Source: Sorlinia euscelidii (lineage in GTDB: Bacteria > Pseudomonadota > Alphaproteobacteria > Acetobacterales > Acetobacteraceae). Taken from it: a DNA stretch of 64,000 nt. A model generated the notes under the pieces. The model was given only the letters and a program-made list of their open reading frames with translations. It was not told the DNA's origin and ran no database searches. The stretch lies in the NCBI RefSeq assembly GCF_036452155.1, contig NZ_JAWJZY010000002.1, one strand, 5' to 3'. The position numbers were made by a program, and so were the translations under genes. Below, piece after piece: positions 1-9,479 of this stretch; positions within the stretch are counted from its first letter, which is position 1, and each line of letters starts with the position of its first letter.

Positions 1-78
1 GAATCCTGTCGGGCCCTGCGTCATGCCCCTGCCGAACCATGCCGACACCGCCTGACGGGCGATTGATGGAGAAATTTT

Positions 79-1210
79 ATGTCCGCGGAAAGCGACGCGC
101 TTCATGAGCAGATCAAGCAGTCAGTGGCACTGCTGAGGAGGCATCTTTGACTGGGATGCTGCCCAATCCCGCCTCGCAGAACTAAATCACAGGTCGGAAG
201 ACCCGGATTTATGGAATAATGCGGAAGCCGCGCAGAAGCTGATGCGGGAGCGCACGCTTCTTTCCAATCAGATCGAAAATGTCCTTCAGATTGAGCGTGA
301 CGCGGCGGATATGGTCGAACTCACCAGCATGGCGGAGGAGGAGGGCGACGCGGATACCGTTGCCGAAGCCGTTGCGACCCTCAAAAACCTGGCGGAACAG
401 GCGCATATGCGTCAGATTGAAAGCCTCCTTTCGGGCGAGGCGGACAGTAATGACTGTTATCTTGAAGTCAATGCCGGGGCCGGTGGCACAGAGGCCCAGG
501 ACTGGTCGGAGATGATGCTGCGCATGTATATGCGATGGGCCGAGGCGCATGGCTATAAAGTGACGCTGATGGAAAGCAGTGAGGGGGAGCAGGCCGGAAT
601 CAAATCCGCCACCATCCTCGTCTCAGGCCCTAACGCTTATGGGTGGTTGAAGACAGAAGCCGGCGTGCATCGCCTCGTGCGTATTTCGCCTTTTGACTCC
701 GCAGCGCGTCGTCACACATCATTTGCTTCCGTCTGGGTTTACCCCGTCGTCGATGACACGATCGAGATCGCGGTCAATGATGGGGATCTGAAAGTTGATA
801 CGTTCCGCGCCTCGGGTGCGGGGGGGCAGCACGTCAATAAAACGGACTCCGCGATACGCATCACCCATATCCCAACCGGCATTGTCGTTGCCTGCCAGAC
901 GGATCGCTCCCAGCATCGCAATCGCGCCACGGCGATGGAAATGCTGAAAGCCCGTCTTTATGAGGCGGAACTGCAAAAGCGGGAGGCCGCTGCCGCCGCG
1001 ACTGAAGCCGCCAAGACGGACATCGGATGGGGTCATCAGATCCGCTCATATGTTCTGGCACCCTATCAGCTCGTCAAGGATCTGCGGACAGGTGTCGAGA
1101 AAGGGAACCCGGATGCCGTTCTCGACGGGGCTTTGGATGACTTCATGTCCGCTTCCCTGGCGCAACGGGCCGGTGCCACGCGTTCCGCTGCGAGTGCGGC
1201 CGCGCAGTAA
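79..1210 (+). CDS. prfB: Peptide chain release factor 2 (RF2), read through a programmed +1 frameshift
   Basis: RF2 recognises UGA and UAA stop codons and triggers peptidyl-tRNA hydrolysis on the ribosome. An ATG at 79 opens a 23-codon leader that ends at CTT TGA C (145-151). Skipping T148 joins it to the long frame that runs to the TAA at 1208-1210, about 376 residues in all, the usual RF2 length. An AGGAGG stretch lies just upstream of the shift codon, as expected for the internal Shine-Dalgarno stimulator. The RF2-type SPF recognition tripeptide is near residue 203 and the catalytic GGQ near residue 249. The join is 79..147 plus 149..1210. Regulation is autogenous by family knowledge: low RF2 slows termination at the in-frame UGA and favours the shift. 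Confidence is high. Confidence 0.97.
141..151 (+). promoter_or_regulatory. Programmed +1 ribosomal frameshift site of prfB
   Basis: The slippery codon CTT (145-147) is followed by in-frame TGA (148-150) and C151, the canonical RF2 recoding context. A purine-rich AGGAGG element sits immediately upstream (from about 136) and can pair with 16S rRNA to push the ribosome forward. Reading resumes in the +1 frame at GAC (149-151). Confidence 0.95.
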
Positions 1211-1374
1211 AAGTGAGGGATGAAGCTGTGTTGAACATGGCTTCACCCCTTCCGGCCTGTTATGTCGATAAATTATCGTGTCAATTGCATGACGCTATTT
1301 TACCAGCATTGATCGGCGCTCAGTGACGGCGTAAAATTGCAGCTTATCGACAATAATAATATCGGAAAAACACT

Positions 1375-1815
1375 GTGAGAAATGGGTTTAAACGTAGCTT
1401 GACAAAGTCATGCGCGGCCTTCTGCGTCGCGATATTCGGAGGCGCACAAATCCCGGCCAGTCAGGCCGCGGGGCGGGTCCATACAGAGACGCTTCTGGAA
1501 ACGCAATCCTCCTGGGATGGCACGCCATATGAGGCCTATCCCGCGGGCACGCCGCAATTATCGGTGTTGAAAATCGTCATCCCGCCAGGAACTGCCTTGA
1601 AGTGGCACCTGCATGATGTCCCGAATGCGGCTTATGTGGCGAAGGGCTCCCTGACTGTTGAGCGGCATCAGGATGGGCTGCACAGATCCCTCAAGGCTGG
1701 CGAGGTTCTGCCTGAAATGGTTAAATCCATGCATCGGGGGATCGCAGGCCCTCAAGGCGCGACGTTAATCGTGTTTTATGCTGGTAAAAAAAATGTACCT
1801 CTCTCGAGGCCATAA
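1375..1815 (+). CDS. Small secreted cupin-fold protein
   Basis: The product is 146 residues with a GTG start. An N-terminal signal peptide covers roughly residues 1-31 and ends in an ASQA-type cleavage region. The rest is a single cupin barrel. The core run VIPPGTALKWHLHD (about residues 63-76) has histidines in the position of the cupin metal-binding motif. A second conserved stretch with GEVLPEM and an MHRG histidine follows. Cupins of this kind bind a metal and may act as small enzymes or binding proteins; the substrate cannot be told from the sequence. It stands alone, with gaps of about 160 and 550 bases on either side, so no operon context helps. Confidence 0.75.
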   Translation: MRNGFKRSLTKSCAAFCVAIFGGAQIPASQAAGRVHTETLLETQSSWDGTPYEAYPAGTPQLSVLKIVIPPGTALKWHLHDVPNAAYVAKGSLTVERHQDGLHRSLKAGEVLPEMVKSMHRGIAGPQGATLIVFYAGKKNVPLSRP

Positions 1816-2364
1816 GGACGGGTCCTTACGAAATAAAGACGCCTGACCTCCTGCCCGCCATGCGAGGTCGAATCGGGGCGAGACGGGTTAGGGCGCGCAT
1901 CGAATCTCGTTACTGGTAAAGCTCTGCGTCATGTTTCCCGTTAAACAATGTGAATTTTTATGATGTCGGGCGCGCCCCTCATGAGTCTTTTCCGCGCGCA
2001 AAGCCCGCTATCACTCCTCGGCGGAGGAAGATGCAGATGGGGGCACCTTGACGCGATGCGTGACTGAAAATGAGAATCTCTTAAATTCGCGTCTTGCCAT
2101 GCGCACCATTTCGAAGGCAAAATCACCGTGTCTGCCCATATCTGCTTGTTTTCTGCAGGGCCGGGTTGACCTCCTTACGCGCTGGTGTTGTTCAATGGCG
2201 GTTGAGACTCGCATTGTCGGATCGTCATGTGATAAGCACTTTTTAAGATATAGGATTCGGTGTAAGCGACTAAAATTGTTAGGTTGTTTCTCATCGTTTC
2301 GGGTTGGCCATGATTTTGGCGGTGGCCTGATTTAACTCTGTTGATCCATGGGGTGGCGTTATCG
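1816..2364. other. Intergenic region upstream of tonB
   Basis: About 550 bases with no convincing gene. A 95-codon plus-strand frame (2048-2335) is Cys/Arg/Ser-rich, has no good ribosome site and matches no family I know. The part near 2220-2340 is AT-richer and probably carries the tonB promoter. I could not find a clear Fur box. Confidence 0.4.
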
Positions 2365-3009
2365 ATGAACTACGTCGAGCAGCAAGGCAATCGTACGAAG
2401 TATATCATCGTCGGCGTCATTGTGGCGGTGCTGATCCATGTTGTTGCGATCTGGGCATTGATGAATGGCCTGGGGTCTAAGCTCGTCCAGCACTTTAATC
2501 CCCCGATCAAGACCAAGATCATCCGTGAGACACCGCCTCCGCCGCCCCCGCCCCCACCACCACCGCCGCCGAAATTGACGCCGCCCCCACCGCCTTACGT
2601 GCCGCCGCCACGAATTCAGATTCAGCCGCCGCCGCAGAAGCAGGCCATCAAGGAGGTCACGCACGTCAAGCCCCCGACGCCCCAGCCACCTGCGGCACAG
2701 ATTGACCGGAACGCACGCGCCGCGGGTGACCACTCCGCCGGAGCCAGCCCCATTAATGGCGCTCGGCCGGAATATCCGGATGAAATGCGAGAGGAAGGGC
2801 GGGAAGGGCGTGTCGTGGCGACCTGCGACATCAACCCGGATGGGCGGCCGGCCAATTGCCACATTTCCCACAGTTCTGGCGGCCCCGCCTTTGTTGAAGC
2901 GGCCGAAGATTTTCTCCATCGCGTGAAATATGCACCGGCTGTCGTCAATGGCGTGGCTGTGACTGAGCATCACCATGTCATCAATATTGACTTCGCGCTG
3001 GATGAGTAG
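2365..3009 (+). CDS. tonB: TonB energy-transducing protein
   Basis: TonB carries proton-motive energy from ExbB/ExbD across the periplasm to outer-membrane TonB-dependent receptors. The product is about 214 residues from the ATG at 2365, preceded by a GGGGTGG-type ribosome site; the upstream TTG at 2341 is less likely. One uncleaved N-terminal membrane segment covers residues 13-33. A long proline-rich spacer follows (about 50-115) with an unbroken run of prolines. The C-terminal TonB domain is recognisable from RPEYPDEMREEGREGRV onwards. It is followed by exbB, two exbD genes and a TPR protein, so this is a complete transport-energising unit, probably for iron or other scarce nutrients. Confidence 0.93.
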   Translation: MNYVEQQGNRTKYIIVGVIVAVLIHVVAIWALMNGLGSKLVQHFNPPIKTKIIRETPPPPPPPPPPPPPKLTPPPPPYVPPPRIQIQPPPQKQAIKEVTHVKPPTPQPPAAQIDRNARAAGDHSAGASPINGARPEYPDEMREEGREGRVVATCDINPDGRPANCHISHSSGGPAFVEAAEDFLHRVKYAPAVVNGVAVTEHHHVINIDFALDE

Positions 3010-3205
3010 GGGTGACATGTCGGCGTCCGGAGTACGCGCGCAGAGATATGACTTTCCCGGATGTGGGGCGTTTGGACTCATGATGGGTTTACGGGGACGC
3101 GGCAGCGCCGGTCTCCATGTCTGGCCGGCGTCGCCGGGCCCGGTCGGGGTTGCCGCCGGTGTCCGCTTGGCCAAGACACGTTTCAACCGGCTTTTTACAT
3201 AGGAT

Positions 3206-4249
3206 ATGGAGATCATGACGAGATTGTTCCGCGTTTCCGCGCTCGCCGCTCCCGCCCTGGCTCTGACCCTTGCGGTGGCGCCAGCTGCGGCGTTGCTGCC
3301 CCAGATTTCTTTCGCCCAGACGACCGGGGATGCGGCATCGTCCCAGCCTGCTTCACAGCCTGACGACAGCCCTGCGGCAATATCGGCCGCGCCGGCCAAT
3401 GCCGCGCCGGAGGCTGAAGGCAGCGCGGCCGACGCTTCGGCACCCGCACCTGATGCGGCTGACGCAGCGCCTGCCAACCCGAATGACGCCGCCGCGCCGG
3501 AGGTGCAGGTGCCGCAGGCGACGGTGCAGGATAATCCCTATGGCCTCAAAGCGCTGTGGGCCGGTGGCGACGCGGTGGCGCGCTCAGTCCTTCTGATCCT
3601 GGTTGTCATGTCGGTCGGCACATGGATCATCATGGTCCTGAAATTTATTGAGCAGGCCAAGATTTTCTCCTCCGCCAAGGCGGCGGCAACTGATTTCTGG
3701 AGTCAGTCGTCCCTTGAGAAAGGTGCGGCCGCGCTAAGTGAGGATTCACCCTTCCGCTACGTTGCGGAAACCGGGGTCTCCGCAGCCCGTCACCATGAAA
3801 ATTCGATGCGGGATGCTGTTGACCTTAATAGCTGGGTCGCGACCTCCATCCAGCGTTCCGTCGATATGATCAACTCACGCCTTCAGGGTGGGCTTGCATT
3901 CCTCGGCACGGTGGGCTCCACATCGCCGTTCGTCGGTTTGTTCGGCACGGTCTGGGGCATTTACCACGCGCTGACGGCGATCGGCATTGCCGGTCAGGCT
4001 TCCATCGATAAGGTCGCTGGCCCTGTCGGTGAAGCATTGATCATGACCGCGATCGGTCTGGCGACGGCGGTCCCGGCTGTGCTGGGCTACAACCTGCTGG
4101 TGCGCCGCAATAAGGGCGCGATGGACCGCGTCCGTAATTTCGCCGCCGATGTTCAGGCGGTGCTGCTGGGCGGTTATCGTCATGGTGTGGCGGAGCAGGC
4201 TGAGTCGGCTTCCCCGACGACAATCACATCTTCCAGCCGGGTGGACTGA
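3206..4249 (+). CDS. exbB: ExbB / TolQ-family proton channel subunit
   Basis: ExbB forms the pentameric inner-membrane channel around ExbD that powers TonB. The product has 347 residues. It begins with a signal-peptide-like hydrophobic stretch (about 12-32), then a long Ala/Pro/Asp-rich periplasmic extension to about residue 110, as in many alphaproteobacterial ExbB proteins. Three membrane segments follow: one near 125-148, and two after 225 that include the conserved GLFGTVWGIYHAL run typical of the MotA/TolQ/ExbB domain. The start could be 3206 or the in-frame ATG at 3215. exbD begins three bases after its stop. Confidence 0.93.
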   Translation: MEIMTRLFRVSALAAPALALTLAVAPAAALLPQISFAQTTGDAASSQPASQPDDSPAAISAAPANAAPEAEGSAADASAPAPDAADAAPANPNDAAAPEVQVPQATVQDNPYGLKALWAGGDAVARSVLLILVVMSVGTWIIMVLKFIEQAKIFSSAKAAATDFWSQSSLEKGAAALSEDSPFRYVAETGVSAARHHENSMRDAVDLNSWVATSIQRSVDMINSRLQGGLAFLGTVGSTSPFVGLFGTVWGIYHALTAIGIAGQASIDKVAGPVGEALIMTAIGLATAVPAVLGYNLLVRRNKGAMDRVRNFAADVQAVLLGGYRHGVAEQAESASPTTITSSSRVD

Positions 4250-4251
4250 AT

Positions 4252-4677
4252 ATGGGTATGAATGTCGGTTCAGGCGGTGAAGACGAGGGTGAAGTCGTTT
4301 CGGCGATCAACACGACGCCGCTTGTCGACGTCATGCTGGTTTTGCTGATCATCTTCCTCATCACCATTCCGGTCGCGACGCACACCGTCAAGGTCGCGCT
4401 TCCCAAGGCGAAGAACCAGCCGACGCACACGCGACCGGGCAATGTCGTGCTGGCCGTCACGTCGGACGGGCGAATGTTCTGGAATGAACGTCAGATCACC
4501 AGTCGGCAGGATCTGCTTTCCCGATTGGAGAAAGTGGCTGTCATGCAGCCACAACCGCAGGTGCAGATCCGCGGTGATGAGAAAGCGCGCTATGAATCAG
4601 TCGGGCGGATCGTGGCAACCTGCCAGGAGGCCGGGATCTCCCGCGTTGATTTCATCACAGAGCAACCACATAGTTAG
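4252..4677 (+). CDS. exbD: ExbD / TolR-family protein, first copy
   Basis: ExbD is the single-pass partner of ExbB. It carries the membrane aspartate that takes part in proton transfer and contacts TonB in the periplasm. The product has 141 residues. The diagnostic sequence INTTPLVDVMLVLLIIFLIT spans about residues 21-40, with the key Asp in VDVML. A periplasmic TolR-like domain fills the rest. It starts two bases after the exbB stop and is followed about 110 bases later by a second exbD. Paired exbD genes occur in other TonB clusters and probably give hetero-oligomeric channels. Confidence 0.93.
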   Translation: MGMNVGSGGEDEGEVVSAINTTPLVDVMLVLLIIFLITIPVATHTVKVALPKAKNQPTHTRPGNVVLAVTSDGRMFWNERQITSRQDLLSRLEKVAVMQPQPQVQIRGDEKARYESVGRIVATCQEAGISRVDFITEQPHS

Positions 4678-4786
4678 GCATGTCGGATGCATCTCTAACG
4701 GGTGCGTCCCATGTCAGGGCTGATCAGACTTTAAGACTTTGCTTCCATTGAAGCAGGTTGGATTTTCGAAGGGGAGGGCGTCGCTC

Positions 4787-5224
4787 ATGTCCATGAGTGT
4801 CGGAACCGAAAGCACGCATGAAGATGAGGGCATCGTCGATATCAACACGACGCCGCTCATCGACGTCATGCTGGTTTTGCTGATCATGCTGATCATCACC
4901 ATTCCATTACAGACGCACTCCGTGGCCCTGCAATTGCCGCAGGGCAATCCGCCCCCCTCCAACGCGCCACCCCATGTGGTGACGGTGGGGATTGATTTCG
5001 ATAATCAACTGAGCTGGAATGGTGAGCCCATCACCAGCGAGGAAGATCTCCAGGCGCATTTTCAGGCGGCAGCCGCCATGCCCGATCAGCCGGAAATGCA
5101 TATTCATCCGGATCGCCTCGCAAGTTACAATGCTGTCGCGCATGTCCTCGCTGACGCCCAACGTTTGGGCGTCGAGAAACTGGGCATCGTCGGATCGGAC
5201 CAGTTTATGGATGAGGGCCAGTAA
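4787..5224 (+). CDS. exbD: ExbD / TolR-family protein, second copy
   Basis: This is a second ExbD-type protein of about 145 residues. The ATG at 4787 has a strong GGGGAGGG ribosome site (4771-4778), which beats the upstream TTG at 4739. The membrane segment keeps the family hallmark DINTTPLIDVMLVLL. The periplasmic part differs clearly from the first copy, so the two are diverged paralogues and not a recent duplication. It joins the tonB-exbB-exbD operon, and its TAA is directly followed by the ATG of the TPR protein. Confidence 0.92.
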   Translation: MSMSVGTESTHEDEGIVDINTTPLIDVMLVLLIMLIITIPLQTHSVALQLPQGNPPPSNAPPHVVTVGIDFDNQLSWNGEPITSEEDLQAHFQAAAAMPDQPEMHIHPDRLASYNAVAHVLADAQRLGVEKLGIVGSDQFMDEGQ

Positions 5225-6507
5225 ATGGCGCGTGTTTTCGCTTTTCGTCACTTGATTCTTGGCAGTGCTGCTGCTTTTGGCCTCGTCGCCCTTTCCGCCG
5301 CCCGGGTGGGATCGTCCAGACGGCGAACGCGGCCTCCCCGTCTGCCGATATTCTGTCCAATGCGGTGGGGAAGCCACTTCAGGCGGCGTCAACGGCACTG
5401 AGTCGGAAATCCTATGCCAGAGCGATGGAAGCCGTCGCGAAAGCTGATGCTGTCAAAGGTAAGACGGATTACGAGACCTACACAATCAACCAGATGCGCG
5501 CCGCGATCGCTTCAGCGAGCGGCGATCACGCGGCGGCGTCCCGCGCTTATCAAGCGCTGATCGCGTCTCCACGGAGTTCCGCGGGTGAAAAACATCAGAT
5601 GATGATGGCGCTTGCGACGAATGCCTATACGGCCAAAGATTATGGTCACGCTGTCACTTACATCCAGCAATATCTCAAATCCGCCGGGCCGAATGCGCAG
5701 ATGCGGAACCTGCTTGTGCAGGCTTATTACCTTCAGGGCGATTACGCCAACGCTGCTAAAACCCAGCGTGTCGTGGTTGATGCAAAGATCCATGCGGGTC
5801 ATAAGCCGAGCGAGAACGCATTACAGTTCCTCGCCACCTGCTACAACCAAACCCACCAGGCGGATCAGGAAACGCACGCGTACGTTCTATTGGCGAAATA
5901 CTATCCGAAACCGGGATATTGGGAACGCCTGATCCATGACCTCGCGGTGCAACCAAAAATGGCGCCGAGCCTTCGCTTCAACCTCATGCGCCTGCGTGCG
6001 GTAACTGGCACGCTTCGTACGCCGGGTGAGTGGGTCGATATGTCGGAGCGCGCCGTTCAGCTGGGGTTGCCGCAGCTCGGCTTGACATTGCTCGATCAGG
6101 GCCTCAAAGCCCGCCTGATTGGTAACGGTGCGGATGCCGCACGAATGCAGAGGCTCCGCGCCCTGATGGTGTCTCGCGTCAAAGAAACGACGGCCCATCT
6201 CGCAGAGTTGCAGAAAGAGGCCTCCAAGGATGGCACGGGTCAGGCGGCTGTGAAGACCGGCTATAATCTGATCCTGGCCGGAAAGATCGATGACGGCGTC
6301 CGTCTGGTGCAGGAGGGCGCATCAAAGAGCGCCGGTTCTGATAAAGCCATCGCGCAGCTCCATTATGCGATGGCGTTGCGTGACGCGGGGCGGACGCAGG
6401 CCGCCATCAAGGCGTTCGACGCTGTTTCGGGTGAGGCGACGGCGGAGAATCTCGCGCAATTATGGGAGATCATCACCCGTCATCCGGCTGTGCCCGCAGC
6501 GCATTAA
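5225..6507 (+). pseudogene. Exported TPR protein of the tonB cluster, with an apparent frameshift in the signal-peptide region
   Basis: The ATG at 5225 follows the exbD stop directly and opens a good signal peptide (MARVFAFRHLILGSAAAFGL, then VALSAA). That frame stops after about 58 codons. The mature protein continues in the -1 frame, where QTANA-ASPSADILSN looks like a perfect signal-peptidase site followed by about 395 residues of TPR-like helices to the stop at 6507. One extra base in the GCCGCCCGGG stretch near 5295-5305 would join them. The only intact frame starts at a GTG at 5365, without an export signal. TPR proteins often follow exbD genes and probably help assemble or couple the Ton complex; that role is inference. 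The break may be an assembly error. Confidence 0.75.
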
Positions 6508-7166
6508 TCTCGCCGGAGTGAGGTCGGCGCGAAACGTGCGCCCCAAACAGAAATCTCATAATTAGAAAGTGATGAAGCCGCGATTCTTCCTCGGGAAGGG
6601 TCGCGGCGCGTCGTTTCAACCGTCAAAATCCAGGTGCAGACGGGGTGCCGTCTTCAAACGCCGCGCTGAACACGGCTTTACCTACGGCAAAAGGCGCTTC
6701 TCTCGCCGGGGCCAGGCCGTCACGAAGCTTGTCACAATGCGACCTCGGCAGGTTCCACCCATGGTGGGTCATCAAAGCCAAGAAGCCTCCATCACCGCGA
6801 CCCGCACATCGTCGATCCTGACGGTGCACTCGTGCGGCAGACGGGTCGACAGGCTTTGAAGTAACATGTGCAGAGATCAGACCCTACATTGGCCCGATCG
6901 CCTCAGTTTAGAAAATATAAAGGTAAACAGAAAATTTATGATAGTAATATTAAAAGAATGATTCACCGTTTTCTATTAGAACTTTGGTAAAATAATTACA
7001 TTATCATCCTAATAAGTCCCTAGTATTGTGAAATAATAAGTCATATTTAGAAACATTCAACAACAATGAGCGAAAGTTTCGTTGACGTCTTCACTTTTTG
7101 ACGACGCTAACGAAGAAGCTGGTGTTTTTAATCGATTTCCACGGCAAGATTGCTTACGCTCTTCCC
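6508..7166. other. Gene-poor region between the tonB cluster and the two-component system
   Basis: About 660 bases. The first part (6570-6860) has overlapping short frames on both strands, both rich in Arg/Cys/His and neither with a recognisable domain. The minus frame 6623-6829 might be a transposase scrap, but I cannot support that. From about 6890 to 7090 the DNA is markedly AT-rich and probably carries the promoter of the response regulator gene. Confidence 0.4.
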
Positions 7167-7931
7167 ATGAAGACGCTTCCATCGCCCCATTCCTTGCCGC
7201 CCCGCATACTCATCGTTGAAGATGACGCCGGGATGCGCACCCTCGTGCAGCGTGCCCTACAGGGGGAGGGGTATCGTGTCCGCGGTGTTGAAAGCGGGGA
7301 CGAGATGTGGGATGCGCTCGCCAACGCCGCTGTCGACCTCATCATTCTTGATGTCATGCTCCCCGCCGTGAGTGGCATTGAGCTTTGCCGTGCCCTCCGT
7401 GCCGGATATGGCAAAAGCCATGAGGGAGAAGCGCCCCTGCGTCAGACGCCGATCATCATGCTTTCCGCCCGTGGCGGGGAAGGGGATCGCGTGCTCGGTC
7501 TGGAAATCGGTGCGGATGACTATGTGGCCAAGCCTTTCAGCCAGAAGGAGTTGCTGGCGCGCGTCCGGGCGGTGTTGCGGCGCGGCCAGACGCAGATGGC
7601 GCGTGAGGGGGCAAGGCGGGAGAGGCTACGTTTCTCCGGCTGGACGTTGGATCTGCGCCGCCGGGAACTGCTTGACCCGTCAGGCGCCGCCATCGAAATT
7701 TCCGGCGCGGAGCATGATCTGCTCATCAGCTTCCTCGATAATCCCCAGCGCGTCATCGCGCGGGACCGATTACTGGAACTATCCCGCACGCGCCTCGGAG
7801 ATGCCTCCGACCGCAGCATAGACGTGCTCGTCAGTCGTCTCCGGCGTAAGCTGGGTGATGATGCGGATAAACTGATCCGTACGGTCCGCGGCACAGGTTA
7901 TTTCTTTGTCTCTGAAGTTGAGCGTCTCTGA
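7167..7931 (+). CDS. OmpR/PhoB-family response regulator
   Basis: This is a DNA-binding response regulator of about 254 residues. The receiver domain (about 10-130) has the acidic pair VEDD near the start, the phospho-acceptor Asp in LIILDVMLP (about residue 62) and the conserved Lys in AKPFS. A C-terminal winged helix of the OmpR type follows (about 155-250), with RSIDVLVSRLRRKLGDD as the recognition-helix region and RGTGYFF as the wing. The ATG at 7167 precedes the natural domain start; an upstream TTG at 7098 is in frame but weak. The kinase gene begins 53 bases after the stop, so the two form one operon. The stimulus is unknown; the closest pattern is OmpR/EnvZ. Confidence 0.9.
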   Translation: MKTLPSPHSLPPRILIVEDDAGMRTLVQRALQGEGYRVRGVESGDEMWDALANAAVDLIILDVMLPAVSGIELCRALRAGYGKSHEGEAPLRQTPIIMLSARGGEGDRVLGLEIGADDYVAKPFSQKELLARVRAVLRRGQTQMAREGARRERLRFSGWTLDLRRRELLDPSGAAIEISGAEHDLLISFLDNPQRVIARDRLLELSRTRLGDASDRSIDVLVSRLRRKLGDDADKLIRTVRGTGYFFVSEVERL

Positions 7932-7984
7932 CTTTTATGGTGACGCATCTTGTCATCCCCTTGTGCGGTGCGGGGCGCTGAAAT

Positions 7985-9349
7985 TTGGTGCCGCCTCACG
8001 CTACGCAGGAGGATGACGCCCGCGGCGCCATCCGCATCTGGCCGATCGGCCTGACGGGTCGCGTCAGTATCGTGGTCCTCGCGGCGATCTGCGCCGTGTT
8101 TCTCGCTTCCTCATTTATTTACCGCCAGGCGCAGATCAGTCAGGTCAGTGTCGTGCGCCTCTCCGTCCTCGCGGAGGAACTCAGCGCCGACCTTGATATG
8201 CTTCATGCTGTCCTCCCCCGCAGGAGGCCGGTGATTGTGGCGCGGCTCTCCAACCCGAATTTACGCCTCTCCATTCGGGAACATCGTGAAGGCGAGGAGA
8301 TGGAGGATGGGCAATGCCTCGCGCCGGGTGTGGATTCCCTGGGTTCAGCACACGCCATGTTGAGCAATGCGCATCTTTGCGTGGCGGATCTCGGTTCGGA
8401 GACGGTCGGGATCCGTGGCGCCCTGGCAATTGACGGGGAACAGGACCTCGTTTTTGAAATGCCGCACGTCCTCGTCGTCACATCCATGAATGGCGCGGTC
8501 GCGATTGCCGCCATCACGGCTGTCGCTGTCTGCGGTGTGGCGGCCGTCCTCATCCGCGCATTGAGCCTTCCCCTGCGGACCCTGTCCTCCGTCGCCAATC
8601 ATCTCGGCAATGAGGATGAAGACGCACGCACTGTCGTCAATGAGGCAGGCCCGCGGGAAGTGCGTGGCCTAGCCCATGCGATCAATGCGATGCAGACGCG
8701 TATCCAGAAACTTATTGAGGATAAAACTTCTGTCCTTGCGGCTGTCTCACATGATCTCCGCACGCCCTTGGCCCGCCTGCGCCTGCGGGCCGATTTTCTG
8801 GAGGATGAGGAGGCGCGCCTCGCCATCGTGACGGATATTGATGAGATGGAGGCCATGATTAATGGCGTTCTCGCTTTTCTGGCCGGTAATAGTGACCCGG
8901 AAGTCCCACGCGTTGTTGATCTCGTCGCCATCATCTCAACCCTCCTGGACACGCAGGCGGATCAGGGACGTAAAACCGCCTATAGCGGCCCGGATCGCTG
9001 CCTTCTGACATTGCGGCCCATCGCCATCAAGCGCGTCTTCGCGAACCTCATTCAAAATGCCTGTGTCCATGGCGGCAGTGCGGAGGTGACATTGAGCGTT
9101 GAGGAAAGCCGTATCATCATCTCTGTGACGGATCACGGTCCCGGCGTGCCCGAGCAGGATCTCGCACGCATTACGGAGGCTTTTTACCGCGTGGATCACT
9201 CCCGGTCCCGCCAGACAGGCGGGGCGGGGCTGGGGCTTGCCATCGTCAAACGGGAGGTCAGGCGTGCCAATGGTCGCCTCAGCTTCCGCAACGTTCAACC
9301 CTCGGGCCTTGAGGTGCAGGTGATGCTGCCGCGTGAGGTTTCACCCTGA
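7985..9349 (+). CDS. EnvZ-like membrane sensor histidine kinase
   Basis: The product has 454 residues. Two membrane segments (about 24-44 and 168-190) flank a periplasmic sensor region of about 120 residues. A HAMP linker follows (190-242), then a HisKA dimerisation helix with the phospho-acceptor His in AAVSHDLRTPLARL (His 256). The ATPase domain has an N box (NLIQNACVHGG), a G1 box (DHGPGVPE) and a G2-type GGAGLGLAIV. It phosphorylates the response regulator encoded just upstream. The start is TTG at 7985 or GTG at 7988. The short periplasmic domain resembles EnvZ-type sensors, but the ligand cannot be predicted. Confidence 0.9.
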   Translation: MVPPHATQEDDARGAIRIWPIGLTGRVSIVVLAAICAVFLASSFIYRQAQISQVSVVRLSVLAEELSADLDMLHAVLPRRRPVIVARLSNPNLRLSIREHREGEEMEDGQCLAPGVDSLGSAHAMLSNAHLCVADLGSETVGIRGALAIDGEQDLVFEMPHVLVVTSMNGAVAIAAITAVAVCGVAAVLIRALSLPLRTLSSVANHLGNEDEDARTVVNEAGPREVRGLAHAINAMQTRIQKLIEDKTSVLAAVSHDLRTPLARLRLRADFLEDEEARLAIVTDIDEMEAMINGVLAFLAGNSDPEVPRVVDLVAIISTLLDTQADQGRKTAYSGPDRCLLTLRPIAIKRVFANLIQNACVHGGSAEVTLSVEESRIIISVTDHGPGVPEQDLARITEAFYRVDHSRSRQTGGAGLGLAIVKREVRRANGRLSFRNVQPSGLEVQVMLPREVSP

Positions 9350-9479
9350 AAAACGGCCTTGCCGCCCGTGTGTCACGGTCTCGGCGCGCCAGATTTTAAA
9401 ACCTTGCCCTGTCCCCGCCCCTTGCATATCGTGGCCCCACGTCGCATTTGAGGCAGAGCACCGTATGAGTGAGGATATC

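Noticed and set aside
2..55. 3' end of an upstream gene (frame ending at TGA 53-55)
   Set aside because: Only 17 codons are available and all three frames are open for a similar length; there is not enough sequence to support a call.
79..241. prfB as a pseudogene because of the in-frame TGA at 148
   Set aside because: The stop is part of the conserved RF2 programmed frameshift site, with the correct context and upstream Shine-Dalgarno-like element.
2048..2335. 95-codon plus-strand ORF upstream of tonB
   Set aside because: Odd composition (Cys/Arg/Ser-rich), no ribosome site and no family; probably a chance frame.
2359..3477. 372-codon minus-strand frame opposite tonB and exbB
   Set aside because: It is a shadow of the Ala/Pro-rich plus-strand genes, which have clear TonB and ExbB motifs.
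6623..6829. Possible transposase remnant on the minus strand
   Set aside because: I could not identify a DDE motif, terminal inverted repeats or target duplication; the resemblance is only a vague impression.
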